Part shown: positions 42,415 through 54,842 of the stretch, one piece after another
How positions within the stretch are numbered: the first letter of the stretch is position 1
Layout: each line of letters starts with the position of its first letter
Origin: Cristatella mucedo
Taxonomy: Eukaryota > Bryozoa > Phylactolaemata > Cristatellidae
Direction of reading: 5' to 3'
Length of the DNA: 64,000 nucleotides
Assembly (NCBI GenBank): GCA_009760855.2
Contig: WPIO01000031.1
Coordinates: 2,669,001 to 2,733,000 of the forward strand
Notes under the pieces: generated by a model
Told to the model about the DNA's origin: nothing
Seen by the model: only the letters and a program-made list of their open reading frames with translations
Database searches by the model: none
Position numbers and translations under genes: made by a program

Positions 42415-43980
42415 TTACGCAGGAGAGTTTTGTATAGCGCACTCACAGCCTAAGCGGCTTTCGTTACGCATTCGGTAGCCAACAGACTTCGTCTCACGCA
42501 ACAAAGAGAAAGTGGGAAGCATAGCAGAGTTAGGAGAGCAGTTGAGGTAGTGAGTAGCATAGAAGTAGCAGTTCAGGACCGCTGAAAAAGATGTGCCATA
42601 GTCGGCAGTTGGAGAGTAGATGTCGTTTCGTAAGAATTGTGGAAGCGAGTTCCACAGTCTAGGACCTGCAGAGCTAAAGCTTCTGTCGCCAACTGTCTTT
42701 AAGCAGAGGAATGGGACAGCTAATTTATTGTCCACACAGGACCTGAGGGCGCGAACAGGCTGAAACTGATGTAGCAGTTCAGCTAGGTATGAAGGAGCCA
42801 AGCCGTGGCGGGCCTTGTGGGTCAGCGTAAGAACTTTGCTCTGTATCCTTTGCTCAACCGGCAACCATCCTAGCTCTTCCAGCAAAGGTGACACGTGCTT
42901 AAACCGCTGGGACTTGAAGACCAGCCTTGCAGCCATATTCATAGCCCGCTGTAGTGGCATAAGAGCTTTCTTTGGTAGCCCAGCCAAAAGGGAATTACAA
43001 TAATCAAGCCGAGACAGAACTAAAGAGCTAGTTAGATTTTTTAAAAGCCACTGTGGGAGACAGCTTCTAATCTTGGATAGGGATCGGATGTGATGGCTAG
43101 CTGTAGAGGCAGTCTTCTGAATGAAGCTTTTGAAATTGAGGCAGCTGTCGAACACGACACCTAGATTACGAGCACGTGGTGAAGGTCGCACAATAGCATC
43201 ACCTATTAGAACAGCAAAGCATTTTAATCCAGCCACACGCTTAGGGTGTCCTATGAGAAGCAGTTCGGTTTTATCGTCATTTAATTTCAGGAAGTTTTCC
43301 AACATCCAGAATCGAATATCGGCAAGGCAAGCATTCAGTTTCTCAGTTGCTGCAGCAGATTCCGACGGTTTAAATGACAAATACAACTGAGTATCGTCAG
43401 CATAGAAGTGATATCGTATTCCATGGGCCTTAATCACTTTTCCCAGAGGTTGCCTATAAATGGAGAACAGCAAGGGACCAAGTACAGACCCTTGGGGGAC
43501 TCCACAGGTGACCCTTCTGATGTCTGAGACCTGACCCCCACACGACACGAATTGAACACGATCAGACAAGTATGATTTAAACCACGCCAGTGCTTCGTCT
43601 GCCAGACCGATCGTTGTTTTCAGTCGTTCAAGCAGAACATCGTGGTCAATGGTGTCGAAGGCATCAGACAGATCTAGCAGAGCTAGGGCAGTGACATGCC
43701 CGTCGTCGTTGCCACGTAGAATGTCATTGTTAACACGGAGGAGAGTAGTTTCGGTAGAGTGCTGCCTCTTGAAACCTGATTGAAATGTTTCTGACATTCC
43801 ATTATTTTCAATATGTTCAACGAGCTGCTTAGCAACAATTTTTTCAAGAATCTTTGATAAGAATGGAAGAAGGGAAACTGGACGATAGTTTGCCAGGACC
43901 TCTGTGTCTAATCCAGGCTTTTTAAGAATAGGTCTAACGATTGCCGATTTGAAGGACTTGGGGACGATCCCTTTTCCCAA
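42415..43980 (-). CDS. LINE-A reverse transcriptase (ORF2 C-terminal part)
   Basis: The frame is open for 521 codons. Visible in order: 'NYRPVSLLPFLSKILEK' (fingers), 'ALLDLSDAFDTIDHDVLL' (motif A with catalytic Asp), 'GVPQGSVLGPLLFSIY' (motif B), 'YADDTQLYLS' (motif C, catalytic Asp pair), 'FLKLNDDKTELLLIG' (motif D). The thumb and C-terminal region follow ('SRLDYCNSLLAGL', 'LGWLPVEQRI', 'PRLWNSLPQFLR'). It copies element RNA into DNA at the target site. It has no credible own start codon and is the tail of a longer polyprotein broken upstream, so this copy cannot move by itself. Confidence 0.93.
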   Translation of the reverse strand: MGKGIVPKSFKSAIVRPILKKPGLDTEVLANYRPVSLLPFLSKILEKIVAKQLVEHIENNGMSETFQSGFKRQHSTETTLLRVNNDILRGNDDGHVTALALLDLSDAFDTIDHDVLLERLKTTIGLADEALAWFKSYLSDRVQFVSCGGQVSDIRRVTCGVPQGSVLGPLLFSIYRQPLGKVIKAHGIRYHFYADDTQLYLSFKPSESAAATEKLNACLADIRFWMLENFLKLNDDKTELLLIGHPKRVAGLKCFAVLIGDAIVRPSPRARNLGVVFDSCLNFKSFIQKTASTASHHIRSLSKIRSCLPQWLLKNLTSSLVLSRLDYCNSLLAGLPKKALMPLQRAMNMAARLVFKSQRFKHVSPLLEELGWLPVEQRIQSKVLTLTHKARHGLAPSYLAELLHQFQPVRALRSCVDNKLAVPFLCLKTVGDRSFSSAGPRLWNSLPQFLRNDIYSPTADYGTSFSAVLNCYFYATHYLNCSPNSAMLPTFSLLRETKSVGYRMRNESRLGCECAIQNSPA

Positions 43981-44011
43981 AGAAGCATTAAAAATCTTGG
44001 TTATCGCAGGG

Positions 44012-44506
44012 CTAAGTTGGTCTGCAAGTGAAGACCACAGAGATGAAGGTAGGGTCTTCAGGAGACGAGCTCTTTTTGCTAGACCTTATTAAGGCAGCCA
44101 CATCACAGGCAGAAACATCAGAGAATCTTTTAAGAAAGGTCACAGGTTGAGGAACGGCGATTGCTTTGGTCGGAGGGGGCTTAATGGAGGCACGAATGTG
44201 CACAATTTTTTCAGTAAAGAAGGCTGAAAACTTTTCGGCTGAGCCCTTAATATCTGGGGAGTCAGACCTGACAGCATTGGCCAGTAAATGGTTTACTGTC
44301 TTATAAATCTGTTTAGTGTCCGACTGGCAGGAATTCAGTTTTCTAATGAAAAAAGAAGCCCTGGCTTTTTTAAGCTTTCTGGTGTAAACTCGAAGGAAGT
44401 CTTTAAAATTGACTAGATCTGCATCAGACCCCGATTTCTTGACACGATGTTCTAGCCTGCGCTTAACCCGGCGCATCTTAAGGAGTTTTTTGTAAATTGA
44501 AAGCAA
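44012..44506 (-). pseudogene. LINE-A ORF2 linker between endonuclease and reverse transcriptase
   Basis: A 164-codon frame rich in Lys and Arg ('MRRVKRRLEHRVKKSGSD') with 'YTRKLKKARASFF', the typical segment ahead of the fingers domain. It ends in a frameshift immediately before the reverse-transcriptase frame. Confidence 0.82.
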
Positions 44507-44815
44507 TCTCGACGACTTTGAACACGGATAGAGCGAACGGGAGCATGCTTGTCAAGAGCACTCCTGAGTGTCATGTTCATCGCATCTGTGAGGGTATCGA
44601 GGCTGCCGGTCGAGTCTGAATGCAGATCAAGAAGGCCTGCATCACAAACAGATTTCAAAAACTTGTCCATGTCAATGCTTTGTAAGTTACGTCGTTTGGC
44701 AAATTCGACATTGCCCTGCACGTACGAGGTAGCAGGAACAGTAAACGAGACCGAACAATGACCCAAGTGTGACACGGGCTTTCGATTGTGAAAGTACGTG
44801 AGTTCGGGTACACAT

Positions 44816-45074
44816 CTATTCCTTTTGAATGTGATACTAACGATTTGTTATTGTTTTTATTATGGTATGTGACTCCTGCAAAAGAGGTGATGGCTGCCAT
44901 GACATGGTGTTATTGCTTACTGAAGTTATTCTAGTTAGGGGGATTTAAAATTCAATTAAAAACAGAAAAAATTTGCAAAAACTAGCATATTTATTATGGT
45001 TGCCGTTCTTATCCCGAGGAAGAGGCACTATACTGGACGAATGAATGGGGCTGCTCCAATCATTCAGATCTGGT
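44816..45074. other. Unassigned sequence
   Basis: Short spacer between LINE-A and a LINE-B fragment; nothing recognised. Confidence 0.4.
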
Positions 45075-45560
45075 CATGTTACATGTCTTCAGGGAGTTAT
45101 TTTCAGGCTTTTGAGAGCATGCAAACTAGAGGTAAGGTCCTTGAGATTCGAGATGTGTTAGAGTATTTGCAAAACAACTAGATTCGGATGAGTCAAAGTT
45201 CTGATGTATATCCTGATTAGGCAGTACTTGGATTAGGTAAGCACGCAAACAATTGGAGCTATTTAAGAGTAAGTAACAGAAACCTACAGTCGATGTTCTG
45301 CGTGATGGAGTGCCAGTGCAGGTCGGTGAGTGGCGATGTAATGTGGTTGTTTCTTGGTTCGTGACTGACAAGCATAGCTACAGAGTTTTCTACCAATAAG
45401 CATCCCATGGCACAGTCGGGGAGGCCTGTGAGTAGTGAGCTAAATTTGTTTTTAGATTAAATGTCACATCAACACTGACCAGCTTGGCTGTGGTATGCTT
45501 ATCTAAGAAAGCAAAAATATGTGCACTGCGAAGTAGCTGAAAGTAGGCTCAGACTTGACT
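45075..45560 (-). mobile_element. LINE-B fragment, old
   Basis: Minus-strand relics: 'agtgccagtgcaggtcggtg' (the 'DLHWH' block), 'tagctacagagttttctacc' and 'cttggctgtggtatgc' correspond in order to 31376-31620 of the better LINE-B copy. No frame survives. Confidence 0.65.
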
Positions 45561-46324
45561 CTAGAACTGATGCTGGTCATCTCCAGTTAAAGGGATTGTA
45601 GAGAACACACAGACTGTGAGCACGAAAGCGATGGGAGGCATGCTGGCGTGCCCATTTGTAGAGCTAGTAACGCTTCCGAGAACCAGTTCAGTGCAAACAC
45701 AGCCATGAGTGGGTGAACGCCTGCCGGGCCCTGTAGGAATAAGCGCCGATGCATTGGCTTCTGTAAAAGCTTATGGCAGCTTCACATTTGTGTGTTCTAC
45801 CAAAGCACAGTAGGGACACGGCAATTCAATGAGAGCTTTGATCTGTGGTGCCCTTGCTGACTTTTTAGCCATGGTCTCTAGAGGTCAACTTCTTACGAGT
45901 CTGGCAGCTGCAGAGCTGCAAAGGGGTGGAGAGCAGAGTGAGTAAAACACGGCTACTCGTGCTACTCGTCTTTCGTAAATACACAAACTAACAATCGCGC
46001 CATGAGAGTCGGGTACAAGCTATTCCGAAACAACCCTCAATGTCCCTGAAGCCCTAAAAGTCAGCTGCTCCGTGAGTATTAAGTGGCCACTTCTGAGTGC
46101 TCGATGACGACGAAGCAAGCAGCTCGGCTGGCTGACAGTCTCTTGAGACCTACCTTGCACACTGATAGGTTCTTGCATACGTGAGTGCACACGGCTCATA
46201 AGCTGTAAAAACCTCAAAAGCCACCTTCCCCAGCTTAGACCACGTTTCCCCACCCCAGCTATAACCGTATCCACAAGTCTCCAACTGCCAAACGAGGCAT
46301 TTGTATTGCTGCCTGGTTTGGCCA
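45561..46324. other. Unassigned sequence
   Basis: No recognised gene. A 101-codon minus frame (46325-46020) has no domain I know. Confidence 0.4.
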
Positions 46325-46440
46325 ATCGGCCAAGGTGCTTGCCTTTAACGACCGAGGTCGTGGCCTCAAGCCCAGTGGCATATGTGAAGCACCTGGATAG
46401 AGATTAAGTTCTCATTGCGCCCTATAGAAATCAATTATAT
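46325..46440 (+). mobile_element. SINE-like unit: tRNA-type B box followed by LINE-B tail
   Basis: A B-box-like 'gtcgtggcctcaagccc' (about 46354) is followed by 'atatgtgaagcacctggata' and 'gagattaagttctcattgcg', the LINE-B 3' end. It stops before a TA-rich microsatellite. Confidence 0.55.
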
Positions 46441-47782
46441 GTATATATACACACACGCATATGCAATCGCATGATCGCACAAGGCTCAGAAGTGGCTAGC
46501 TGACACTTGGATTCTTCCCCAGCTTAGATCAGCTTCATCAAGCCAGATCAAGTAACCCCAGCCCCACCTGTAACTGTTCAGTATATTCCACCAATCCCCT
46601 ACCACCAAATAAGGCCTGATGTTGCATTGTGCCACTGTCATGCAAAGATTTACGAGCCCTCCCTCACAGGTCGTTGCTTCAAGCCTGACTTGAAGACTTC
46701 ACCTCAGCTCCCCACAGAGCTTGCACCAGCTTTGTGAATTGTCCTTTGTGTGCACACGTTTTTGATGGTATAGCTAACCAATTGAAATTCTTCCATTGCA
46801 TAATGAACAAGGGGCCCGGAATCATATTTTCGTCTCTAAGGATGCCATGCAAATGTTACATTACTATTAGTTAAAATTAACCTTAATGCAGAGGTGTGAG
46901 ACTATCTCATATCCCCTCGGCTGACGGCATCATGACTGATATCCTAGTCAAGAATGTCCCACTAATCTCTGAGCATTGCCTTTCTAAAAAGTTAGACTTA
47001 AATACGAACCCGTAAAATGTTCGAGATTATCAGAAGGCTTTTAGTTATTAGTCACTGGGAACCAAATATGTCATAATCTATGAATTAGAGAGGATGAAAT
47101 GCCATCTGAAGTGAAGTGTGATATTTATAAGTTATAGCTAATTTGGCGCTCATGCAACCCAAATGTACCTGGGCATTATTATACTGCTCTGAGTTAGCTA
47201 CACGAATTTGTTACAGAAGGTGTTGGGCACACATGATTGCTGACATGTTCTGCGATCATCTGGGCTATAATTTCGTGCATTGCTTTGCTTCTACGCCTAG
47301 CCAGCCATGCTTTGGGGATGGGTAGTTCCATCAACACTGGGTCAGCAAGCGCCAGCAAGGAGAAACCTGGTTACATGGCATGGATTTGTGATATAAGAAT
47401 TTTAGCTCAGAAGCCACTGCGGCAAGTTCACGAAAGTACTGCTACTCGGAGTGCCACCTACACAGTAATCCTTCAGGCATGTAAAGATATATTTACTAGA
47501 AATTTTATTTTGTGAAATTTGAAGCATTAATTATGCAAATATTTCGTTGTACAGCCTAGCCCTTTAATATGTCTCTGCAACAAGAAGAGTAGTAACTTGA
47601 AATGAACTTGACAGCTCGACTCAAACAGAAATTGAATTGTTTAGCAGTCTCCACTCCAGACGTTTAGACCTAGCCGAAGTACTAGGCGGATGGTTACTAT
47701 TGATACGAACAGATCGCTGTACTCTAACTATACGTCTAACTCCAGATTTGCTTTGTACCTTACGACACAATTGGCTACCCAC
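46441..47782. other. Unassigned sequence
   Basis: A short TA/CA microsatellite occupies 46436-46460. A possible second tRNA-like B box lies near 46670-46700 ('aggtcgttgcttcaagcct'). The rest is unrecognised. Confidence 0.4.
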
Positions 47783-48215
47783 TTAATAATAATAGTAATA
47801 CATTTGCATAGCGCCCTCGGAGAGCTGAATCTCTAGCTAGGCAATTTACAGATGCTGTGTAGAAAGCATTATTAAATGATTGGTTGTAAAAGAACATCGG
47901 CATACTGCAGACACAGTATAAGCAGGTACATCCACACGAAGGACGAATCGCAAAGATCCACCGAGTGCTGAAATAAGCAGGTGCACTGTAAGCACGTTTT
48001 AAAATTTCAAGTCAGAGGACGTTGTGACGTGCGTCAGCAGTGAGATCCAGGCCTGGGTGAATAGGAACTAAAGGCAGGGTATTCAACGGTTTTGACGTTC
48101 GAATGAGGTATGGCTAATCGAGTCAGAGCAGCTCGTTTTACGATGTATGATGCACCTGTTGGGGAATGGTTCTGATAGATAGGCTGGAGTCAGAGAATGA
48201 ATGTTTGGTATTTGA
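47783..48215 (-). mobile_element. LINE-B 3' copy, old
   Basis: It starts with an 'aataataatagtaat' tail, then 'tagcgccctcggagagctga', the 3' UTR, and coding remnants parallel to 32040-32380 and 31100-31310. Frames are destroyed. Confidence 0.75.
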
Positions 48216-49730
48216 CCGCGGGTTTACTGTAGTTTTCTTGGGTTAACGTTAGCATACATTTTGACATTCATCTTTCCTTAAGAAAGCACTGAACTGCAAT
48301 AGGTGAGCGAGCATGAAGGATTAAACCGGAGAGTGAGAGGTTGTTTAAAATAAAGTCACGAGACTGCAATAAGAAACTGTCACGCGGTATCTTCATTTTA
48401 AAGATTCTTTGAACGTTGATTACTTGGCAGCTTCTAATGACATGCTTGGGAAGGACCCACATAGAAGGACGTCGTGTAGAGTTGCTGAGTTTTAGCAGTG
48501 CAGTCAAAGCACAGTGAGGCTAGAGACCTTTTCATAAGTGACACGACTAGGGGGGTACGTTCGGAGGTTTGCAGAAGAATCGATTGGAAAGGTTCAGAAG
48601 CGTAGTAAAGTAGGCAGTTACAAAGCTACTAGATAACACCATGGGCCATTACCGGAGCAGCCAGGCCGGCCACTCGCTGAAATATTAAGGCCGAGCTGAG
48701 AAGCACGTCTCTCAGCCTAGGAGCTCTTACCTCACTAGTCACGGAGCGGCTACCGAAGCATCGCATGGCATCTGTCCCAACTCCGACTGATGGGCGAACT
48801 GGTAAGTCTCAAGTCTACTGGCAGGTAAAATGCACCGTCGTGAGAAAATTGCATTATTAAAGACTTTCTGGGTGGCATCAATCGTGCTCCTTAAATTGCC
48901 GTACATGATAAGAATAGTCACAACGATCGGAATAAAATATTCATACGGCGTCCGTCCCACGAGAACCAAGTCTCTTGTAAGACATTTTAGAAAGGATGAA
49001 AGGGAAGCACGTCAATCGGCTAGCTATGTAGGTCAAGGCTACTTCATATATAATTTTAGCACGTGCACGAACACTGCACGAAAAACAATTCACGCTGATG
49101 GAGCCCAGGCTGTGAGGAACAAGCAAGATTTTAGCTCCATTTTGAAAGTCGTAAACTTACGAGGTGACTTGAGGTCAGTCAGTGAGTTCATAGCTTTGGT
49201 ACCATAGAAACTGATGATAGGGTCTCAGCGGAATTTCATTATAAGCACGAGCAAATACCTTGCGTTAGAAGGCAGACAGGAGGCCTCATTAATAGAAGTT
49301 ATGCTTCGTTAGCAAATGCTGGTGACGGTAGCGTATGTGAAAGCGGTCCACTGTGGTCAGCTTAGTGGGATACTATCAGACCTATATGACTCCGCCTGGT
49401 ATCTACTTGCCAGAGTGATTCACCACAGCTTAGCTTCTAGTCGGATAGTCAAAAGCCTCATCGGCCGGCTGCTCACTCACGTGAGAGGCTAGGTGGCATG
49501 GCCTTCCCGAGTCAGTCGTTTACCGTGTGCGATTGTCGGTTCAATCGACAGGTCTAAGATGCTGAATTTGCCGGATGAGTAACATACTTTTTTGCACTCT
49601 ATATTAACATGCTAGAGCAAGAAGATTGATGCCGAGTCTAAGCAAATGAACCACTATAGGAGCAAAAAAAGTGGGCTCCGGTTCTGCCGGACGGAGTCCA
49701 CGATTCCCGGCGACGTGCATATGGCACGGT
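48216..49730. other. Unassigned sequence
   Basis: A 79-codon minus frame (48507-48268) and a 125-codon plus frame (48830-49207) are present without recognisable domains. A B-box-like 'gtcggttcaatcgac' lies at 49534-49548 without a clear A box. Confidence 0.4.
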
Positions 49731-49830
49731 AGAGGTCCCGATTGCTCAGTTGGTAGAAAGTGGGACGGATGGCAGCCATGCAGGAGTCACCTGAAGGTGA
49801 AGTGGAGGCTTCGAGCTGTCTCGTCAGCCA
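49731..49830 (+). mobile_element. tRNA-headed SINE-like fragment
   Basis: An A-box-like 'ttgctcagttggtagaa' (49742-49758) fits the tRNA A box well, and a weaker 'aggcttcgagct' (49807) stands where a B box might be. No cloverleaf can be drawn, so a SINE head is likelier than a tRNA gene. Confidence 0.4.
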
Positions 49831-50439
49831 ATCCTAAGCAGGTAGCAACTTCAGTGTTCGCCAATCAATGGTTAAACAAGAAGAAGAATTTCGACCGTAA
49901 AAAGAATTGCGGATATCGGAGGTTAAGGAATCAGCGATCCGATCGAGCCGACGGCAAGTCGAAAAGAGATGGTCTGCTAAGCCTAAGCAGCAGATATACA
50001 GTCCTCCCCTCCGTTCGGTCAGGACACGATGAATTTGGAGGTGGGCGCGGCTGACCTTCATTGGGTTGACCTTGCAGACCCACCAGCAAATCAGGTTAAC
50101 CGCCTGGTTGCAAACCCGATGGAGATTTATTAAGCACGTACGCATTGCACCGAAGAGGCTCGATGGGCGGGCCAAGTACCGTAAGCTATCTTGAAATCTA
50201 ACTACTTGAGCCAACAGAGACGAGACGTTAACAGCTCCGTCGTTGGCCGGGAGATGAGCAGAGATTTCTGGATTCCCTTCCATCTAGATATCCAATAAAT
50301 AGCCGTAGCATACGAGTTAGTTAAGCAGAAGAGAAAAAGCATGCTGTGATGCATTGTTGGAGTCTCTTCTTCTGAGGAGACGGAACTGTTTTCCTCGCTC
50401 GCTGCCGAGCTTCCGCTCCTTCTAACTGCTGTACCGCTG
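49831..50439. other. Unassigned sequence
   Basis: Open frames of 127 codons (plus, 49671-50054) and 149 codons (minus, 50283-49834) overlap here, both of low recognisability. One may be a decayed transposon frame. Confidence 0.3.
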
Positions 50440-50740
50440 CAGTACTGTACCGTCATGTGCAAAAGATGCTCGCTGTCGCTGCAAAACTCTTGCATCTACG
50501 CTTGTCCGATGTTAACATAGCAATTTCCATATTTGGCCACTTCTCCTTGACCTGCATTAGCTCTCAATCTCACAGCGTATTAACTTTAAAGGTTATGTCA
50601 CACTCACTTTCAGGTCCTTTCATTCTCTTGCTCCTTCCCGAATGGCTTCCCATTCAGGCAAGGCATCATAGCACCCGAATTATGTCGGTTAGCTGTGCCT
50701 CTTACGACCTCAGATCCTTCGGGTTTGATTCGTAGTTTTT
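50440..50740 (+). mobile_element. LINE-B fragment, old
   Basis: Relics of 'PLLADLHW', 'HSLSGPFIL' and 'QARHHSTRI' and the 'SFG' block occur in the LINE-B order on the plus strand. Frames are broken. Confidence 0.65.
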
Positions 50741-51267
50741 AATGCGTCAAATTATATTTCTACTTTCCCCCTCTACGTGATTCTTAGTTGTCTGGCACAT
50801 TCATCAAAGCTTGTCTTTTATTAATGCCCATATTTCATCAAGAAGTGTACGCAAGAATCTGCTGTGCTAAGTAACACGGCGAACCACTATGAAGCACTCG
50901 AATGTGTCTGTGGTCGATCGGTATCTGCAAACTTCGAATCTCCTTGCCTTATGCCTTACTGGGTCTGATATAGTTTTCCAAAAAAATTATCCCATTCACT
51001 CGCCATTGGCCAAGCTGTTTTTGCACTCCGAGTAAGCCCTGTATAGCACTTCACCATAAAACATGAGCATGGAAACGTTAGAGCAGAGCTTCTCACCTTC
51101 CACTGCATCTTCTTTCACCTCAAATCTCTCGCCCCTGCAACCACCGGTAGCTTACTCCCAGCTTTAACCTATTAAAACTTTAGATGATATCATGCACGCC
51201 GCAGCTGAAAGATAAATCGTAGGTCAAATGAAAGTCGCTTCACCACACGTCAAGTAGCTTGTCTAAA
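50741..51267. other. Unassigned sequence
   Basis: Possibly further decayed LINE-B 3' sequence, but not demonstrable by eye. Confidence 0.35.
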
Positions 51268-51715
51268 AGCTGTTATCAATAGGTGCGTTTTTAGATTCTC
51301 TTTAAATGTCTTTAGGTCAGGGGATGTTGTGACTTTATTCAGAAGTAAGTTCCAGGCTTTGGGAGCATACGAACTAAAGGCGAGGTCTCCAACGGATTTG
51401 AGACCCTAACGAGGTATAGGTAAACGATTGGATTAAAAAAAGCGGGTGGTGCGATGGTTAGCCTGGTGTGGGAGTAGATCTTATATGTAGGCTGGAGCTA
51501 GAGAATGGATGGACCTAAAAGTGAGTGGCAGAACCTTAAGTCAGTTTGCTGCTTGACTGGGAGCCAGTGCAGGTCGGCGAGAAGTGGTGTGAAGTGGCAG
51601 CTTCGACGTTCGCGACAGGAAAGCCTAGCTGCAGAGTTTTGCACCAGCTGTAAGAGCCTGAGTTTACAGGCCGGTAGACCATCAAGCAGTGACTCAATTC
51701 TCAAAGTCCCGTCGA
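51268..51715 (-). mobile_element. LINE-B fragment
   Basis: Minus strand encodes 'GLPACKLRLLQLVQNSAARLS', 'PLLADLHWLPVKQQTDL' and further blocks down to the 'aggtgcgtttttag' segment. It has no 3' UTR or tail, so both ends are missing. Confidence 0.8.
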
Positions 51716-52190
51716 AATGAATCCATATTTGGTAATATTTCATTTCTCCTAAATAGCTTCATGGATAGCTTAATATCTTGCAGCTGTTGTAAGCTTTAAG
51801 GGCATGTTTTGATACGCTGATAATGTATTATCATATTCATATAAATAATAATTGGCACAATACTCCAGCTATCCTTTGCCCAGTATGACTAAGTGATCGA
51901 ACTGTATCAAACTACTTAAGGAGGTATTAGCTTGCCCCACACTTTTAGGAAGCGGATTGATTCTCTAGAGGCTCAGACGTGGGAAATTGCCAAACTCAGA
52001 AAAAGTTATCTTCACGGAAAGTTCGTTAAGCTGCAAACTACAGCGTGAATTAAATTGCCGGCATTTTTCTCAAGCAGGATCAAAGCAGGGGCTGTTTACA
52101 TTTTGTAGCTGCCCATGCCTAGCGGACCGATCAAGTTTACACAGCACGCCGCCACAGAATGAACTATGATCTATTCCCATTTTCATTTTC
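51716..52190. other. Unassigned sequence
   Basis: Nothing recognised. It is where the U3 of the following LTR would be expected if that LTR were complete. Confidence 0.4.
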
Positions 52191-52441
52191 CGGTACGCGC
52201 CGCGTAAACGCACAGGGTAGTTGGTTATACTCGGGCTCCGGTAGTTCGCGCAGTTAACTCCGTCGGTCCGGTACGCGCCGCGTAAAGCGCTTGCGCCGGC
52301 GCGTAACCACTACTAACAGGCCCACAATAAACTGTTGCTTTCGGCACCCAGTTGTGGCCGCCTGTGTTTTAACCGCACTGCAGCACTGCATCACACAGTC
52401 CACCGGTAGAGAACCGGGGGACGAACCTCTACGCGGTTACA
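52191..52441 (+). mobile_element. Partial LTR sharing its 3' end with the solo LTR at 39 kb
   Basis: 52246-52441 is identical to 39664-39859, including the AATAAA and the GGTTACA terminus. 52191-52245 is related but diverged. An 18-bp string 'ccggtacgcgccgcgtaa' occurs twice (52191 and 52268). No matching U3 and no target duplication were found. Confidence 0.82.
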
Positions 52442-54842
52442 CACTGTCGGGTTGTCTATTCTATGTAAAAGTAACTGCGACTGCTCACAAAATACGCTTT
52501 AAAAATAAAATAAATAAAAAGTACTTGACATTGCGGACGAGAATGGGAATCGGACAATATGTCGCGTGGAGTTCTGATCGCTGGATCTGATACGGGAGCT
52601 TCGCTAGCGTCCGGGGAGCAGCCGTTGGCAGACTGTATCCCAATAACTGAGAGGATGTGCTAGGAAAACATTTCAGATGAGGCCCGACGAAAGGCTGTGC
52701 TCATAAGCATTCTTTCGGGTGAGTGGTTTTCCCTGATGGACATTGTTGCACTCAGAAAGATTCTTCCTCGTTCTGCATTTGTCCTCTGTGCCTGATGTTT
52801 GCTAAATGAGAATGTATGTGATGGCGGCACGGCAACAGTTCTGTGCAGATATTCATGGCATCGGCGGGATCACCAGAGTACGCTAGCACATATAAATATT
52901 GCCATACAAACACGTAGCTCATATGTTTGCGAGTATTCATGTCGCATCCTCTACACTGACTACTCGGCGGAAAACTGAATGCTTCTACGGTTCTTATTTG
53001 CCTCTAGAAAAGATTTTAAGTTTTTGTTAAGGTCAAGCGAGGTTGCATAATTTGTGGGTTTTAACTGAATTTGCCTGTGAGAAGATGCCAGAGAGGAGAC
53101 GCAAATGAGCTGATAATTGAAAAAGAGCCACTGTCTGAGCGGGAGGTGTTGGTGTGGATGTAGCCTTGCCATGGGAGAACGAGCGCGTAATCTATTGAAG
53201 CAAGTATTCTATTCCTAAGTGCCTGGGAAGCATAAGGGCCGCATACGGCTATCAACTTATTGCAAGTGCGTTGTCTAGAGCAGACTATTTTCCAATGCAA
53301 TTGAGGTCTGGATCGGATGGTCGTTGAAGCTCCTCTCCACCCTATAGCGATGGCGACGTTAACAATGCCTGCCCGTCGGTGTAACCTATGTCGTAAACGG
53401 TAGATTCAGGTCACATTCAAGAAAATGATTCAAGCTTAAAATGATCAATTTTGTATCTAGTCAATCTAGCGCCGTTCGGTGGTACACACTTGGAGTGGCT
53501 GAGCTGGCATATTGGATAGCTTCCAGATTTGCATAGATGGATTTTACACATGTAGGGCTGCGTTTTGTGTTAACCAGTTTCTTTAAATGGATGCTGATTA
53601 ATGGAGGACTTTAAATTCGCAGCCAGCTTCTGGATGAATAGAAATCAAGGTCTAGAAAAAAATGCGAAAATGAGAGGCATTTTAGCCAACAGCAGCGTGA
53701 AGCCGGAGAGAACGGGAAGAAGCGAAGCGACGGTGAGCTCGCAAAGCTAAAGCCATTTTTCAGCAGCATCGGCCAAAACTCGGCTGATTCTACTGAGGAA
53801 AAAGCAGATGCGCTGCGAATTCGCTAGTCAAACTATCAGGCTGTCACACTTGACGGCTGAAACTTTTCTGTGTAGTCACTAGAGTTTCCTCAAACAAGAA
53901 TCTAGACAAGCAACAAGTTAAGCACAAAAGCTCATCTGCACAATCTTTAATCGCAAATGAAGGCAATCTTTTACATTACCTCAACCTAACTAACGCTGGG
54001 TAGCTCTAAGTTGCGTGGGGGAGATTACGTTGGCGGGCAGCGAGGCTGTAATGCTCAAAGCATGCGCATCACGTGTCCAGTAGGGACCCGTAATTGCTCT
54101 AGGTTGGCACCGGATGTGCTATAAGTGGCACAACAGCTGAAACGAGACGGAGCATCCAGCAGCACCTACTATCGCGCTGGTGCGCGCGAGCACGAGCTCA
54201 GGCACACGGTCTCTATCTCTGCTAGCCAGCCTGTGGGGCTGGGGCTGGAGCGGCGGCCGTCGTCCTCCAGCCAAGCATTAGCGCTGGGCCGAAAACGCGT
54301 CGCTTCCATTGGGCCTGCTCTACGATAGCTGGAAATTGAACACCTGATGGTCTCACGTAAGTGTTCGGAAGTGGACCATCCGAACCGGTTGACGCTACAT
54401 CCGTGAGAGTTCAGTGCATGCGACTGAACAGAGCGTATGCAAATTACTGGAAACTGTTGCACCGTTTATGGTAGGCGAGTTAACTACGGAGCAGGCGCTC
54501 GGTAGTAGCGGAAGCCTAATGTTTGGCTCCTTTTTTCGCTCCACCTGGTTGACTGAATTATCAAGGTCCGGAGCTATGAGTCGCGGCAGCCAGTTGAATT
54601 TGACGGGAAGTCCGAAGTCGAGATTGTGCTATGTTTTCAGCCTCGTTCTGTCTTAATGTTGAAGCCACTATGCTACATTTGTAGCACTCGTGCACTGGCC
54701 TCGGCAATGCCCTACGTTCTTGATACAAGCTGGTAGCCGGGTCTTTCATAATCTCTGCCTGGGTTCAAGGCTGCCGCTTCTAGCGGGCTGGGGTCATCCA
54801 ACGAGTATGTAGGTTTAAGAACGTAAGATCCTAAGATAGATA

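Larger units (their letters stand above)
42348..44815 (-). mobile_element. LINE-A, longest copy (non-LTR retrotransposon, 5'-truncated)
   Basis: A minus-strand element of about 2.5 kb. It runs from the very end of an endonuclease domain ('SHLGHCSVSF' about 44775-44746, where relatives have SDH), through the linker (44506-44012) and the reverse transcriptase (43980-42415), to a short 3' UTR and a (TACAT)n tail at 42348-42371. Two frameshifts or stops separate the three reading-frame pieces, at about 44455-44510 and 44010-44095. The motifs place it in the CR1/L2/Jockey group. Several truncated relatives lie in the window. Confidence 0.92.

Noticed and set aside
49530-49555. tRNA gene around a 'ggttcaatc' B box
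   Set aside because: No A box at the right distance and no cloverleaf.
49731-49830. tRNA gene
   Set aside because: A good A box but no acceptor-stem pairing and a poor B box; kept only as a SINE-like fragment.
49671-50283. Overlapping frames of 127 and 149 codons as genes
   Set aside because: They lie on opposite strands over the same DNA, show no domain, and are short for a gene without supporting splice structure.
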